DNA from: Oscillospiraceae bacterium | GTDB lineage: Bacteria > Bacillota > Clostridia > Oscillospirales > CAG-272 | Assembly (NCBI GenBank): GCA_015065385.1 | Contig: SVQK01000091.1 | Span: 1 to 56,367, forward strand | DNA length: 56,367 bases | Direction: 5' to 3' | Shown here: positions 1-7,702 of the stretch, piece after piece | Layout: each line of letters starts with the position of its first letter | Numbering within the stretch: the first letter of the stretch is position 1 | Position numbers and translations under genes: made by a program | Notes under the pieces: model-generated | What the model was told of the DNA's origin: nothing | The model's input: the letters and a program-made list of their open reading frames with translations, nothing else | The model's database searches: none

Positions 1-740
1 AGAGTATGTAGAAGCAAGCAGAAGCAAATTCAGCAATACGAAATCAGAAGCTCCGGGGGTACGTCCAGCTGAACTTGAAATTTAATCTTTCTACATGACG
101 TGAACCAATCTCCGCTACAAGAACGGGAGCTTCCGGGATATCCTCCCGATGAAGGCAAGAGAGCATGTAGAAGCCTACAGCTCCAAGCCCAAACAATACT
201 CCCCCAGAAGCTCCGGGGTACGTCCGCTGCACACCAAATTTAATCTACTTGTAATGACGTGAACCAATCTCCGCTTCAAGAACGGGAGCTTCCGGGATAT
301 CAATACGATTAAGAATAAAGAGTATGTAGAAGCCGACAGCTTCAAACCCAAGCCAAACTCCCCCAGAAGCTCCGGGGGGTACATCCAGCTGAACCTGAAA
401 TTTAATCTTTCTACATGACGTGAACCAATCTCCGCTTTAAGAACGGGAGCTTCCGGGATATCAATACGATTAAGAATAAAGAGCATGTAGAAGCCGACAG
501 CTTCAAGCCCAAGCCAAACTCCCCCAGAAGCTCCGGGGGTACGTCCAGCTATACTTGAAATTTAATCTTTCTACATGACGTGAACCAATCTCCGCTACAA
601 GAACGGGAGCTTCCGGGATATCCTCCCGATGAAGGCAAGAGAGCATGTAGAAGCCGACAGCTTCAAGCCCAAACCAAACTCCCCCAGAAGCTCCGGGGGT
701 ACGTCCAGCTATACTTGAAATTTAATCTTCCTACATGACG
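1..740. repeat. Tandem array of ~160-bp repeats (about 4.6 copies)
   Basis: Units begin at about 1, 160, 319, 480 and 640, each opening with AGAG(T/C)ATGTAGAAGC, so the period is 159-161 bp. Every unit holds AGAAGCTCCGGGGGTACGTCC, then TGAAATTTAATCTTTCTACA and CGGGAGCTTCCGGGATATC. GAAGCTCC and GGAGCTTC are an inverted pair about 75 bp apart, so each unit can fold into a large hairpin. Two linker types occur: units 1 and 4 carry TCCTCCCGATGAAGGCAAG, units 2 and 3 carry TCAATACGATTAAGAATA. The last unit stops at about 740, only 8 bp before a -35 box. Open frames on the minus strand (e.g. 175-486) just translate the repeat and do not keep one frame along the array. The array may extend left of the window. 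No gene was recognised in this stretch. Confidence 0.85.
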
Positions 741-748
741 TACCCCGG

Positions 749-777
749 TTGACAGTCACGCGAACGTGTGATATAAT
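749..777 (+). promoter_or_regulatory. Sigma-A promoter of the DUF1836 gene
   Basis: TTGACA at 749-754 and TATAAT at 772-777 are separated by 17 bp, a consensus match. The downstream gene has AAAGGAGG at 794-801 and a GTG start at 810. The -35 box lies 8 bp after the tandem repeat array ends. Confidence 0.85.
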
Positions 778-809
778 ACTATCAAACCGAACAAAAGGAG
801 GAAACACCC

Positions 810-1466
810 GTGAAGTACAGTTCCCCGGACGCGGAAAAGAGCCCTCTGCCGTGGGAAACCGGAAAAACCTTCCTGCCCGGAACCGTCTTTCCCGTGTCCG
901 ATATCGGAGCGGAGGGAGGCCGCGCGTTTTTCGATAAGGTCTTCTTCGTCTCCGATCACATCATGCTCAGCCATATCCGGGAAATCACCGGACTCGACGC
1001 CATGGCCTTACAGAACTGGGTCAAGCGCAAATGGGTGCCGAATCCGGAGAAGAAATACTACGGCAGGGAACACCTCGCAAGATTTCTCATCATCAATATG
1101 CTCAGGGATACCTTGCAGATCGCGCGGATCATGTACCTGCTCCGCTATCTCAACGGCACCGAACCGGGAGACGCCGTCATTTCGGAGAGCGAGCTTTACC
1201 ACTATGTCTGCCGGTGCGTCGGCCTTCTGTCCGCAGCCGGATCCCCGGGACTTTTCCCCGCCGATCTCGACGCCGTCATCGCCGAGGCCTCGTCCGACTT
1301 CGTACCGAAGACCGCCGACGCCAAAAGACGCCTGAGGGAGACGCTCTGCATCATGGTCACCGCCTGCTGCGCCGCCCGGCTCAAGGAATCCGCCGACCGG
1401 GAGCTTGACGGCATCGGCGCGCCTCCCGATCCGAAGCTGGGCCGCGTCCTCAACGGCGGACGATAA
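810..1466 (+). CDS. DUF1836 domain-containing putative DNA-binding protein
   Basis: A 218-aa soluble protein. Residues ~50-115 match the DUF1836 pattern, a MerR-like winged-helix region found in Bacillota: a segment LQNWVKRKWVPNPEKKYYG followed by REHLARFLIINMLRDTLQI. In this family the segment resembles an N-terminal MerR helix-turn-helix, so a regulatory role is likely, but no member function is firmly known to me. The start is GTG at 810, chosen because AAAGGAGG lies 8 bp upstream and a strong promoter precedes it. It is followed 25 bp later by the NfeD-like gene and may be the first gene of that membrane cluster. The DUF1836 assignment is by motif recognition; the target is unknown. Confidence 0.75.
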   Translation: MKYSSPDAEKSPLPWETGKTFLPGTVFPVSDIGAEGGRAFFDKVFFVSDHIMLSHIREITGLDAMALQNWVKRKWVPNPEKKYYGREHLARFLIINMLRDTLQIARIMYLLRYLNGTEPGDAVISESELYHYVCRCVGLLSAAGSPGLFPADLDAVIAEASSDFVPKTADAKRRLRETLCIMVTACCAARLKESADRELDGIGAPPDPKLGRVLNGGR

Positions 1467-1491
1467 TACCTGCATTCCGGAGGGTTTTGCT

Positions 1492-2094
1492 ATGATCAAC
1501 TGGTGGAATTCCATGGATCTCACAGGGCAGATCTTCGCCCTTATTGCCATTCCGTCCACACTCGTGCTCGTGGTTCAGTCCGTCCTCCTGATCTTCGGGA
1601 TCGGCGGAGGCTCGGACAGCATCGACCTCGACGGGGACGGCATTCCCGACACGCCCGGATTCGAAGGGGACGGGGACGGCGGACTCGCCCTCTTCTCCCT
1701 GCGCGGCATCATGTCCATGGCCGCGGTCGCCGGGTGGAGCGGACTGGTCATGCACGAGGCGGAAATGCCCCTCGGCGTGACCGTCTTCCTCGCCGCCGCG
1801 TTCGGATTCATCGTCATGGTCGCCATCGCGTGGTTCATGAAGCTGGCGACAAAGCTCCAGCAGAACGGCAACCTCGATATCGGCTACGCCATCGGCAAGG
1901 TCGGGACGGTCTACATTCCCATCCCGCCGAACATGACCGGCTCCGGCAAGATCAACCTCACCATTCAGGAGCGGTTCGTGGAGATCGCCGCGAAAACAGC
2001 CTGCCCGCGCAAGCTCAACACGGGGGAAAGCGTGAGAATCACCGCCACCGACCCGTCGGGACTCGTGGTTGTGGAACCGCTGATGAAGGAATGA
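1492..2094 (+). CDS. NfeD-like membrane protein (flotillin partner)
   Basis: About 200 aa. Residues 10-30 form a first membrane segment, residues ~70-120 hold two more, and the last ~70 residues form a soluble OB-fold-like NfeD domain (YAIGKVGTVYIPIPP ... GESVRITATDPSGLVVVE). Between the first and second segments is an acidic stretch, SIDLDGDGIPDTPGFEGDGD, that resembles a calcium-binding DxDGDG loop. NfeD proteins are usually encoded beside flotillins and work with them in membrane microdomains; a flotillin follows at 3372. The start at ATG 1492 has GGAGG at 1479-1483. The open frame continues upstream to 1405, but that part overlaps the DUF1836 gene and has no ribosome site. Confidence 0.8.
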   Translation: MINWWNSMDLTGQIFALIAIPSTLVLVVQSVLLIFGIGGGSDSIDLDGDGIPDTPGFEGDGDGGLALFSLRGIMSMAAVAGWSGLVMHEAEMPLGVTVFLAAAFGFIVMVAIAWFMKLATKLQQNGNLDIGYAIGKVGTVYIPIPPNMTGSGKINLTIQERFVEIAAKTACPRKLNTGESVRITATDPSGLVVVEPLMKE

Positions 2095-2150
2095 AGAATT
2101 AAGAATGTAGAATTAAGGGCAAAGTCAAATGGTACGGAAAGGAGTTTCCA

Positions 2151-2696
2151 ATGAAGAAGAAGTCAACCGGCGAGACAGTCAGACGCGCAGTCATTGGCAT
2201 CGTGCTTGCCGATGTGATCTCGGGAATGATTTATCTATTTCTGAACGCCATTCTCAGAGCCATTTTCTACGGCGATAAATACGGCGACCTCAATTTTACC
2301 CCCGATTATACCCCTATCCTTATATGCCTGTTCTTTTTCTTCCAGATCGCGTTCTGGATCAGCTACACACGCAGAACCAGCGCCGATTTCAAAGTGATGC
2401 GCGACGATAGTTTTTCTTTGAAGGAAAATCTCAGAGAGACGATAGCGTCGGAAGGCAAGGTGCTTATCATTATCATGGCAGTTTTAGCCGTAATACTTGA
2501 AATCGCTTTCCTCTTCCAGAATCCCGCATTCGTGGCCGTGAGACACGCGCTGACTCCCATATTTTCAATTGCCGGGGTGACCGGGTTGATCAATATCCCC
2601 ATCCTGCGCACTCTGATCGCTTATGCTTTAACAGTCTCCGGGATGATTGCCCAAATCGTCTGGCAGCACAGCCGGGATTTCAAGAAGTGGAAGTGA
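2151..2696 (+). CDS. Hypothetical integral membrane protein
   Basis: A 181-aa protein with a lysine-rich start and about four hydrophobic segments (roughly residues 12-35, 55-70, 100-125 and 150-172). I do not recognise a family. GGAAAGGAG lies about 7 bp before ATG 2151. It sits between the NfeD-like and flotillin genes, 56 bp after the former and 18 bp before another small membrane protein of similar size and layout, so it may be co-transcribed with the flotillin system. Its base composition is visibly richer in A and T than the neighbours (runs such as TTTTTCTTC), which could mean transfer or weak codon selection. Confidence 0.6.
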   Translation: MKKKSTGETVRRAVIGIVLADVISGMIYLFLNAILRAIFYGDKYGDLNFTPDYTPILICLFFFFQIAFWISYTRRTSADFKVMRDDSFSLKENLRETIASEGKVLIIIMAVLAVILEIAFLFQNPAFVAVRHALTPIFSIAGVTGLINIPILRTLIAYALTVSGMIAQIVWQHSRDFKKWK

Positions 2697-2714
2697 CCCG
2701 GGGAAGTGTAAAAC

Positions 2715-3314
2715 ATGAAAAAAGCCAATCAAGAGAATGCTTCCGGGAAAAACGAGTTTTTGACGCCCGGATACTGCTTCGGCAGGATCGCCCTTTTCCT
2801 TCTCAGCAGTGTCGGCGTGCTGATCGCTTATCTCATTCTGACCTTCCCGCTGCTGGGGATCCTCTCCAATCTGGCAGAAAAAGCGGGAGAGCGGGGACCG
2901 GTTGAAATCCCCGAGAACATCACCTTCGCCGTTTATACCGCGGTTTACATCGTTCCGTTGTTTATCTTCCTTTTCCGAGGGAATATCGGTCTCAAAACGC
3001 AGGTTCTGTGCCTGACGGAAGAGACATTCAGCCTGAAAACGGTGTTTGCCGACACATACCGGAGAATCGGGTGGATCGATCATCTGCTCTACGCTCTGTA
3101 TTCCCTGCTCCTTCTTTTGCCGTTCGGCGGGGGCGATCCGTTTGAGAATCCCCTGTCCTTCGTTTTCTTGCAGGAAATGGTCTTCTATACGCTTTCACTT
3201 CCGAAAATCATCGGCTGGCTTCTCGCCGTCCTCGTATTTGCCGTTCAGTACGCGCTCTGCCTGACAGTCGCCTCATGGCACTGGGATAAACACAGGCTGA
3301 GACGCGCAGACTGA
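2715..3314 (+). CDS. Hypothetical integral membrane protein
   Basis: A 199-aa protein with about four hydrophobic segments (roughly residues 20-50, 75-92, 120-140 and 160-190). It was not recognised as a family member. Topology and size resemble the preceding gene (2151-2696), so the two may be diverged relatives. The start ATG 2715 follows GGGGAAG at about 2700-2706. It ends 57 bp before the flotillin gene. AT-rich like its neighbour. A role as an accessory of the NfeD/flotillin unit is only inferred from position. Confidence 0.6.
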   Translation: MKKANQENASGKNEFLTPGYCFGRIALFLLSSVGVLIAYLILTFPLLGILSNLAEKAGERGPVEIPENITFAVYTAVYIVPLFIFLFRGNIGLKTQVLCLTEETFSLKTVFADTYRRIGWIDHLLYALYSLLLLLPFGGGDPFENPLSFVFLQEMVFYTLSLPKIIGWLLAVLVFAVQYALCLTVASWHWDKHRLRRAD

Positions 3315-3371
3315 TCCTTGCGTTTTGCTCAACTCTTTCATGTTATTCTTACATACAGAAAGGAGCGTCCC

Positions 3372-4802
3372 ATGAACCTCATTCTCACCGCCGGCATGAA
3401 TCCCGCTGTGGTCATGCTCACCTCCGTGATCATCCTGATCGCGCTCACGACGATCATCGTCGCCCTTTCCCGGTACCGCAAATGCCCCTCCGACAAGATC
3501 CTCGTGATCTACGGTAAAGTAGGCCAGACGCAGGACGGACAGCAGAGGAGCGCGAAGTGCATCCACGGCGGCGCGGCGTTCATCTGGCCCGTCGTGCAGT
3601 CCTACGAATACCTCGACCTGACGCCCCTGTCTATTCAGGTCGATCTGAGAAACGCCCTGTCCAAGCAGAACATCCGCGTGGACGTCCCCTCCCGCTTCAC
3701 CGTCGGCATCTCCACCGAGACCGGCGTCATGCAGAACGCGGCTGAACGCCTGCTGGGGCTGAAAAACGACGAGATCTCCAAGATCGCCGAGGACATCATT
3801 TTCGGTCAGATGCGTCTGATCATCGCCACCATGGATATCGAGGAAATCAACTCCGACCGCGACAAGTTCCTCGAGGCCGTGTCCTCCAACGTGGAAACCG
3901 AGCTGAAAAAGATCGGCCTGCGCCTCATCAACGTCAACGTCACCGATATCACCGACGAGAGCGGCTATATTCAGGCGCTCGGTAAGGAAGCCGCCGCGAA
4001 GGCCATCAACGACGCGAAGATCTCCGTCGCCGAGGCGGAACGTTCCGGCGCGATCGGCGCGGCCGAGGCGGAGCGGGATCAGAGAGTGTCCGTTTCGAAA
4101 TCCGACTCCGAGGCGATCTCCGGCGAAAACGAGGCGAAGGCCAGAGTCGCCGATTCCGACGCGACCAGACGCGAACGCGAGGCCGAGGCTCTGAAACGCG
4201 CCACCGCCGCAGAGAACATCGCAAAGGCAAAGGCGCAGGAGGATTCCTTCGAGGCGCAGAAGAACGCGGAGGAGGCGAGACGCCAGTACGAGCAGGCCAA
4301 GTTGGAGGCTGACGTCATCGTCCGCACCGAAATCGACAAGAAGAAGAGAGAGCTCGAAGCGGAGGCCGAGGCCGAACAGATCCGCCGGAAAGCGAAGGGC
4401 GAAGCGGACGCGACCCTCATGAAGATGCAGGCGGAAGCGGACGGCGCGAAGGAGATCCTCATGAAACAGGCGGAAGGTTTCGCCGAGATCGTGAAATCCG
4501 CGGGCGGGGACGCCAACGCCGCGATCCGCCTCATGGTCGCCGACAAGCTCGAGGAAATCACCCGGATCCAGGTCGAGGCCATCAAGAATCTCCAGATCGA
4601 CAAGATCACCGTCTGGGACTCCGGCGCGAAGACCGGGGACGGCAAGAGCACCACGGCGGACTTCATCTCCGGGCTCTACAAGTCCATCCCGCCGCTCAAT
4701 GAAATGTTCGATATGGCCGGCATGAAGCTGCCCGAATACCTCGGCTCCAAGAAGAACGCCGGGGAGAACGGAGCCGAACCGGACGGCGGACAGACCGCGT
4801 AA
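3372..4802 (+). CDS. Flotillin / SPFH-domain membrane scaffold protein
   Basis: A 476-aa protein. Residues ~10-30 form one membrane segment (MLTSVIILIALTTIIVAL), followed by an SPFH/band-7 domain (~35-210). Residues ~220-380 are a long charged Ala-Glu-Arg-Lys coiled coil with many AEAER/EAEA repeats, and the C-terminal segment includes NLQIDKITVWDSG, typical of flotillins. Flotillins oligomerise at the inner membrane face and organise lipid microdomains. The start at ATG 3372 is supported by AAAGGAGCG just upstream; the frame is open to 3318 but without a ribosome site there. The upstream NfeD-like gene (1492) is the usual partner; here two unknown membrane proteins separate them. Confidence 0.9.
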   Translation: MNLILTAGMNPAVVMLTSVIILIALTTIIVALSRYRKCPSDKILVIYGKVGQTQDGQQRSAKCIHGGAAFIWPVVQSYEYLDLTPLSIQVDLRNALSKQNIRVDVPSRFTVGISTETGVMQNAAERLLGLKNDEISKIAEDIIFGQMRLIIATMDIEEINSDRDKFLEAVSSNVETELKKIGLRLINVNVTDITDESGYIQALGKEAAAKAINDAKISVAEAERSGAIGAAEAERDQRVSVSKSDSEAISGENEAKARVADSDATRREREAEALKRATAAENIAKAKAQEDSFEAQKNAEEARRQYEQAKLEADVIVRTEIDKKKRELEAEAEAEQIRRKAKGEADATLMKMQAEADGAKEILMKQAEGFAEIVKSAGGDANAAIRLMVADKLEEITRIQVEAIKNLQIDKITVWDSGAKTGDGKSTTADFISGLYKSIPPLNEMFDMAGMKLPEYLGSKKNAGENGAEPDGGQTA

Positions 4803-4857
4803 CCCGGACTCCCTTCCGGAAACCGAAGTTTTTTCCTGTGGATTTTCCACAAAACGG

Positions 4858-4886
4858 TTGACAAAACGCCCCTTCAAGTGTATCAT
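4858..4886 (+). promoter_or_regulatory. Sigma-A promoter before the 4929 membrane gene
   Basis: TTGACA at 4858-4863 and TATCAT at 4881-4886 with 17 bp between. It gives the membrane gene at 4929 its own transcription start, separate from the flotillin cluster. Confidence 0.75.
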
Positions 4887-4928
4887 AAGAACGAAATCTT
4901 TTTGAGAACATGAGAAAGGGCGTTTGTC

Positions 4929-5663
4929 ATGGCGAAAAAGAAGAAAAAGAAAGTCGTTGATCCGCAGGAAAAACTGCCGAACGGCATGTATAAGGAACGG
5001 ACGGTTCAGGCGGTCATTCAGGGCGGGCTGCTGCTCGTGTTCCTCATCGGGCTCGCGGTGTTTTCCTATATCGTCTCGATGATCCCGGCGGGGCTCTTCG
5101 GCGTGGCCATCACCCGGGAGAACACCACCACGCAGAGCGTCTATGACGTGCAGAATATCATCCTGACCGTGCTCGGTCTTGCCATCGTCTCGGTGGGCGG
5201 CATGTTCCTCGCGCGCAAGATCGGGGAGGCCGACGCCACCTACGCGTTCCGCAACGGGCAGGAGAGGACGATCGACAAGCGGTATCTGCTTCTCTCCGTC
5301 GCGCTCGCGTTCCTCGTGTACTTTATCCTGTCGGGCGTCGCGGGGCTTTCGTTCTTCGCCGGCCCCATCCGCTATCTCGGGATCTTTCTGTCCCGCTCTC
5401 CCCGGAAGATCAACGAGGGCATCAAGGTCCCGATCCTGACCAGAATGCTGGCCGCGGCGATCTGCCTGATCGCGGAGATCCCCCTCGTCATCAAGGGCAC
5501 CTTCGACGGATTCAAGTCGGAGATGGAACACCTCGAGGAGGAAGAGGCGGAGAACGCCAAGCTGGAGGCCGAACGGAAAGCCCGCGAAGAGGCCGAGGCC
5601 GCCGAAAAAGCCGCGCAGGAGGCCGAACGGGAAGCGAGACGCGCGAACAGAAGACAGCCGTAA
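4929..5663 (+). CDS. Hypothetical membrane protein with charged coiled-coil tail
   Basis: A 244-aa protein: a lysine-rich N-terminus (MAKKKKKKVVDP), four or five hydrophobic segments (roughly residues 32-58, 78-95, 115-138 and 170-190), then a highly charged helical tail from ~198 (EHLEEEEAENAKLEAERKA...) rich in Glu, Ala and Arg. The tail would form a cytoplasmic coiled coil. No family recognised. It follows the flotillin gene but has its own promoter at 4858-4886 and a terminator right after it, so it is a single-gene unit. AAAGGG at ~4915-4920 is a modest ribosome site. Confidence 0.65.
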   Translation: MAKKKKKKVVDPQEKLPNGMYKERTVQAVIQGGLLLVFLIGLAVFSYIVSMIPAGLFGVAITRENTTTQSVYDVQNIILTVLGLAIVSVGGMFLARKIGEADATYAFRNGQERTIDKRYLLLSVALAFLVYFILSGVAGLSFFAGPIRYLGIFLSRSPRKINEGIKVPILTRMLAAAICLIAEIPLVIKGTFDGFKSEMEHLEEEEAENAKLEAERKAREEAEAAEKAAQEAEREARRANRRQP

Positions 5664-5681
5664 CGAATTGACAGCACAGAA

Positions 5682-5722
5682 AAAAGCCGCCTCAGATCGC
5701 GTCCGGTCCGGGGCGGTTTCTT
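5682..5722 (+). terminator. Rho-independent terminator after the 4929 gene
   Basis: AAAGCCGCC and GGGCGGTTTC can pair across a ~20-nt loop and end in a short T-rich run. The MITE-like element starts 8 bp downstream. Confidence 0.6.
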
Positions 5723-5730
5723 GAATCCTT

Positions 5731-6016
5731 ATACTAATCTCAAGCAAAAAGGGGAACGCGGCTTTCTTTCGGATGAAAGCTCGCTCAACAAGTTGAGCCA
5801 GCAAAGAACTCTCAAAAAGGGAAAGAGGATTGGCTGTACCCATAAAGTGGAGCTTAGGCTTCGGCACACCAACGACGTTTCGCGCATAGCGCGAACTTCT
5901 GAAGCCATCTAACCTTATCAGAGTTATCGCACGCGAGCTCACGGCAGGAGCCGTTCGCCTTCTACATGGAACGATCAAAACCCATATTGTTTAGCTTTTT
6001 AGGCTGAGATTAGTAT
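5731..6016. mobile_element. MITE-like non-coding element with terminal inverted repeats
   Basis: The ends are perfect 12-bp inverted repeats: ATACTAATCTCA at 5731-5742 and TGAGATTAGTAT at 6005-6016. The match extends loosely inward (AAGCAAAAA against GGCTAAAAA in complement) and outward (TT before, TA after). The interior has several hairpins: GCTCAAC-AA-GTTGAGC at 5783-5798, TTCGCGC-ATA-GCGCGAA at 5879-5895, and GGCTTC 5857-5862 with GAAGCC 5901-5906 enclosing the latter. No transposase is encoded; the short frame at 5721-5912 starts outside the element and looks spurious. Size (286 bp) and ends fit a miniature inverted-repeat element. It lies between a terminator and the start of the 6035 gene. 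Confidence 0.6.
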
Positions 6017-6034
6017 TACAGCTTTCGCACGGAC

Positions 6035-6931
6035 ATGGGAATGATGATGAAAAAGAAGCGCAAAACAAAGCGGGGGACGGATTCCCGGATCGATACGGTC
6101 AACCGGATCAGCCTGCTCCTGTTGATCCTGTCGCTCGGCGCGGTTTACTGCATCAACGCGATCCGGGTCACGGGGACGCTCACGCCCACCATGGAGCTGC
6201 TCGACGGTCACGCCGCCGTCCGGTTCGTGGACGTGGGACAGGGGGACTGCACCCTCGTCGTCCACGGAGGTCACGCCGTGCTGGTGGACGCCGGATCCGC
6301 GTGGGATTCCGACGCTGCGGCGGAGTACGTCCGCGCCTACGCCCCGAAGATCGACGCGTTTTTCGTCACCCATCCCCACGAGGACCATATGGGAGGCGCG
6401 GAAGCGGTTCTGAACGCCTGCCGAGTCGGAACGCTCTATCTCTCCGAGGCGGTCAGCCACGAGGCGTTTTACGAAGAGACCCTCGCGGCGGCGCAGAAGC
6501 GGAAAACGGACTTGGTCCGGCTTGCGGAGGGCGGGGAATACCTCTTCGGGGACATCCGGGTGGAGCTTTACGACGTCTTCGGCTATCCCTATGAGGACCT
6601 GAACGACGCATCCCTTCTTCTGCGGGTGTCCGTGGACGGGCTGTCGGTGTTCATCGGCGGCGACGCGGAGCGCGGGCTCGAAGGATACGCTGTGGAAAAG
6701 GGATTCGATCTTTCGGCGGGGATCTATCAGGTCAACCACCACGGATCGTCCTCCTCCACGACCGAAGCCTTTCTCGACCGGGTCGCGCCGTCCACAGCGG
6801 TGATATCCTGCGGGCGGAACAATTTCTACGGCCATCCGTCCCGGGATGTACTCGACCGGCTCGCGGAGCGCGGAATCGAAGTCCGCCGCACCGACCGGGA
6901 GGGAACCGTCGTGATCCGGGGAGGATCCTGA
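6035..6931 (+). CDS. Metallo-beta-lactamase-fold hydrolase, ComEC/Rec2 C-terminal type
   Basis: A 298-aa protein with a basic N-terminus and one membrane segment (residues ~24-42), so the hydrolase domain is probably outside the membrane. Motifs: RFVDVGQGDCTLV (~68-80), metal-binding THPHEDHMGG (~118-127), FIGGDAE, NHHGS and FYGHPS. This is the set seen in the MBL domain of the competence protein ComEC and in stand-alone relatives, which are thought to act on DNA or nucleotides. It lacks the ComEC channel. Four Met codons (6035, 6041, 6044, 6047) crowd the start; GGGA at 6037-6040 could serve the later ones. The MITE-like element ends only 18 bp upstream, so its promoter may lie inside that element. 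Confidence 0.8.
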   Translation: MGMMMKKKRKTKRGTDSRIDTVNRISLLLLILSLGAVYCINAIRVTGTLTPTMELLDGHAAVRFVDVGQGDCTLVVHGGHAVLVDAGSAWDSDAAAEYVRAYAPKIDAFFVTHPHEDHMGGAEAVLNACRVGTLYLSEAVSHEAFYEETLAAAQKRKTDLVRLAEGGEYLFGDIRVELYDVFGYPYEDLNDASLLLRVSVDGLSVFIGGDAERGLEGYAVEKGFDLSAGIYQVNHHGSSSSTTEAFLDRVAPSTAVISCGRNNFYGHPSRDVLDRLAERGIEVRRTDREGTVVIRGGS

Positions 6932-6957
6932 ACTACTCCTGTGCAACGGATAGTTGC

Positions 6958-6986
6958 TTGACAAACACGGATGAAATAACTACAAT
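6958..6986 (+). promoter_or_regulatory. Sigma-A promoter of the 7004 gene
   Basis: TTGACA at 6958-6963 and TACAAT at 6981-6986 with 17 bp between, just upstream of the 7004 start. Confidence 0.75.
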
Positions 6987-7003
6987 AATAATTGTGAATC
7001 AAG

Positions 7004-7699
7004 ATGGATTTGCTGAGATTCCTTCTCTGCGCCGCCGGGATCCTCCTTCTCTTCCCGTGGGTCCGGTGCTTTTTCAGGCGGGCTGTCATGGCGGTCCGAC
7101 TGCGGCGGCGCGCGCGGGCGAACGGATGGACCTTCACCCCGGCGCGTCCTCTCTGGTTCCTCGCCGCAAACTCCGGCACCTCCCCGGACTGTTTTCTCGA
7201 AGGGGAGGCGGCGGGGAAGAAGCGGATCTATTCCGTCAAGCTCTGGGCCTCTCTCCGCCGGATGCAGAACGTCTATTTCATCGGCGCGGATCCGGGGACG
7301 GTGCGTACCCGCCGCGTAGTCCCGCTGGCCGGACGGTTCGCGTCGAAATTCGATTCCGATCTCGAAGAGATCGTCGAAGGCACAGGCGGCGGGATCAATC
7401 TGATCCTCGAGAGCCGGGAGAAGAGGCGGGATCCCGTGGATTATTGGACACGCGCGGGCGGAGGCCCCTATGTCATTCCGGTGCTCCTGTTCTGTCCCGC
7501 TCCGCTCAACGTTATGGAGTCGCGGGTCGTACCGCTGAGCCACTCGACCGTCGAGCGGCTGCCCATGTTCACAAAAGCTGCGGAAACCACGCTTGCGACA
7601 AGGAGGCTCTTCGACGGAGACCTGCTCCACGAGAGAGAGTACATCTTCGGAACGGAGGCGTTCTGCTCCGAGCTTGCGCATCCGCACGTCGGGCTATAG
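7004..7699 (+). CDS. Hypothetical protein with N-terminal membrane anchor
   Basis: A 231-aa protein: one N-terminal hydrophobic segment (LLRFLLCAAGILLLFPWV, residues 3-20), a basic stretch (RRAVMAVRLRRRARA), then a soluble domain with no motif I recognise. It has a consensus promoter but only a poor ribosome site before ATG 7004. The stop codon lies 3 bp from the stop codon of the convergent spo0A gene with no terminator between them, so the transcripts probably overlap. Function unknown. Confidence 0.6.
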   Translation: MDLLRFLLCAAGILLLFPWVRCFFRRAVMAVRLRRRARANGWTFTPARPLWFLAANSGTSPDCFLEGEAAGKKRIYSVKLWASLRRMQNVYFIGADPGTVRTRRVVPLAGRFASKFDSDLEEIVEGTGGGINLILESREKRRDPVDYWTRAGGGPYVIPVLLFCPAPLNVMESRVVPLSHSTVERLPMFTKAAETTLATRRLFDGDLLHEREYIFGTEAFCSELAHPHVGL

Positions 7700-7702
7700 C
7701 CG

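Noticed and set aside
1-740. CRISPR array
   Set aside because: Units are ~160 bp and nearly identical throughout, with no unique spacers and no cas genes nearby.
5721-5912. 63-aa open frame in the MITE-like element
   Set aside because: It begins outside the element boundary, has no ribosome site and covers hairpins.
3273-5978. Very long open frame (901 aa) on the minus strand
   Set aside because: It mirrors the flotillin and 4929 genes; its composition (Asp/Gly/Arg/Leu-rich, no motif) is typical of the shadow of a high-GC gene, and it runs through a terminator and the MITE.
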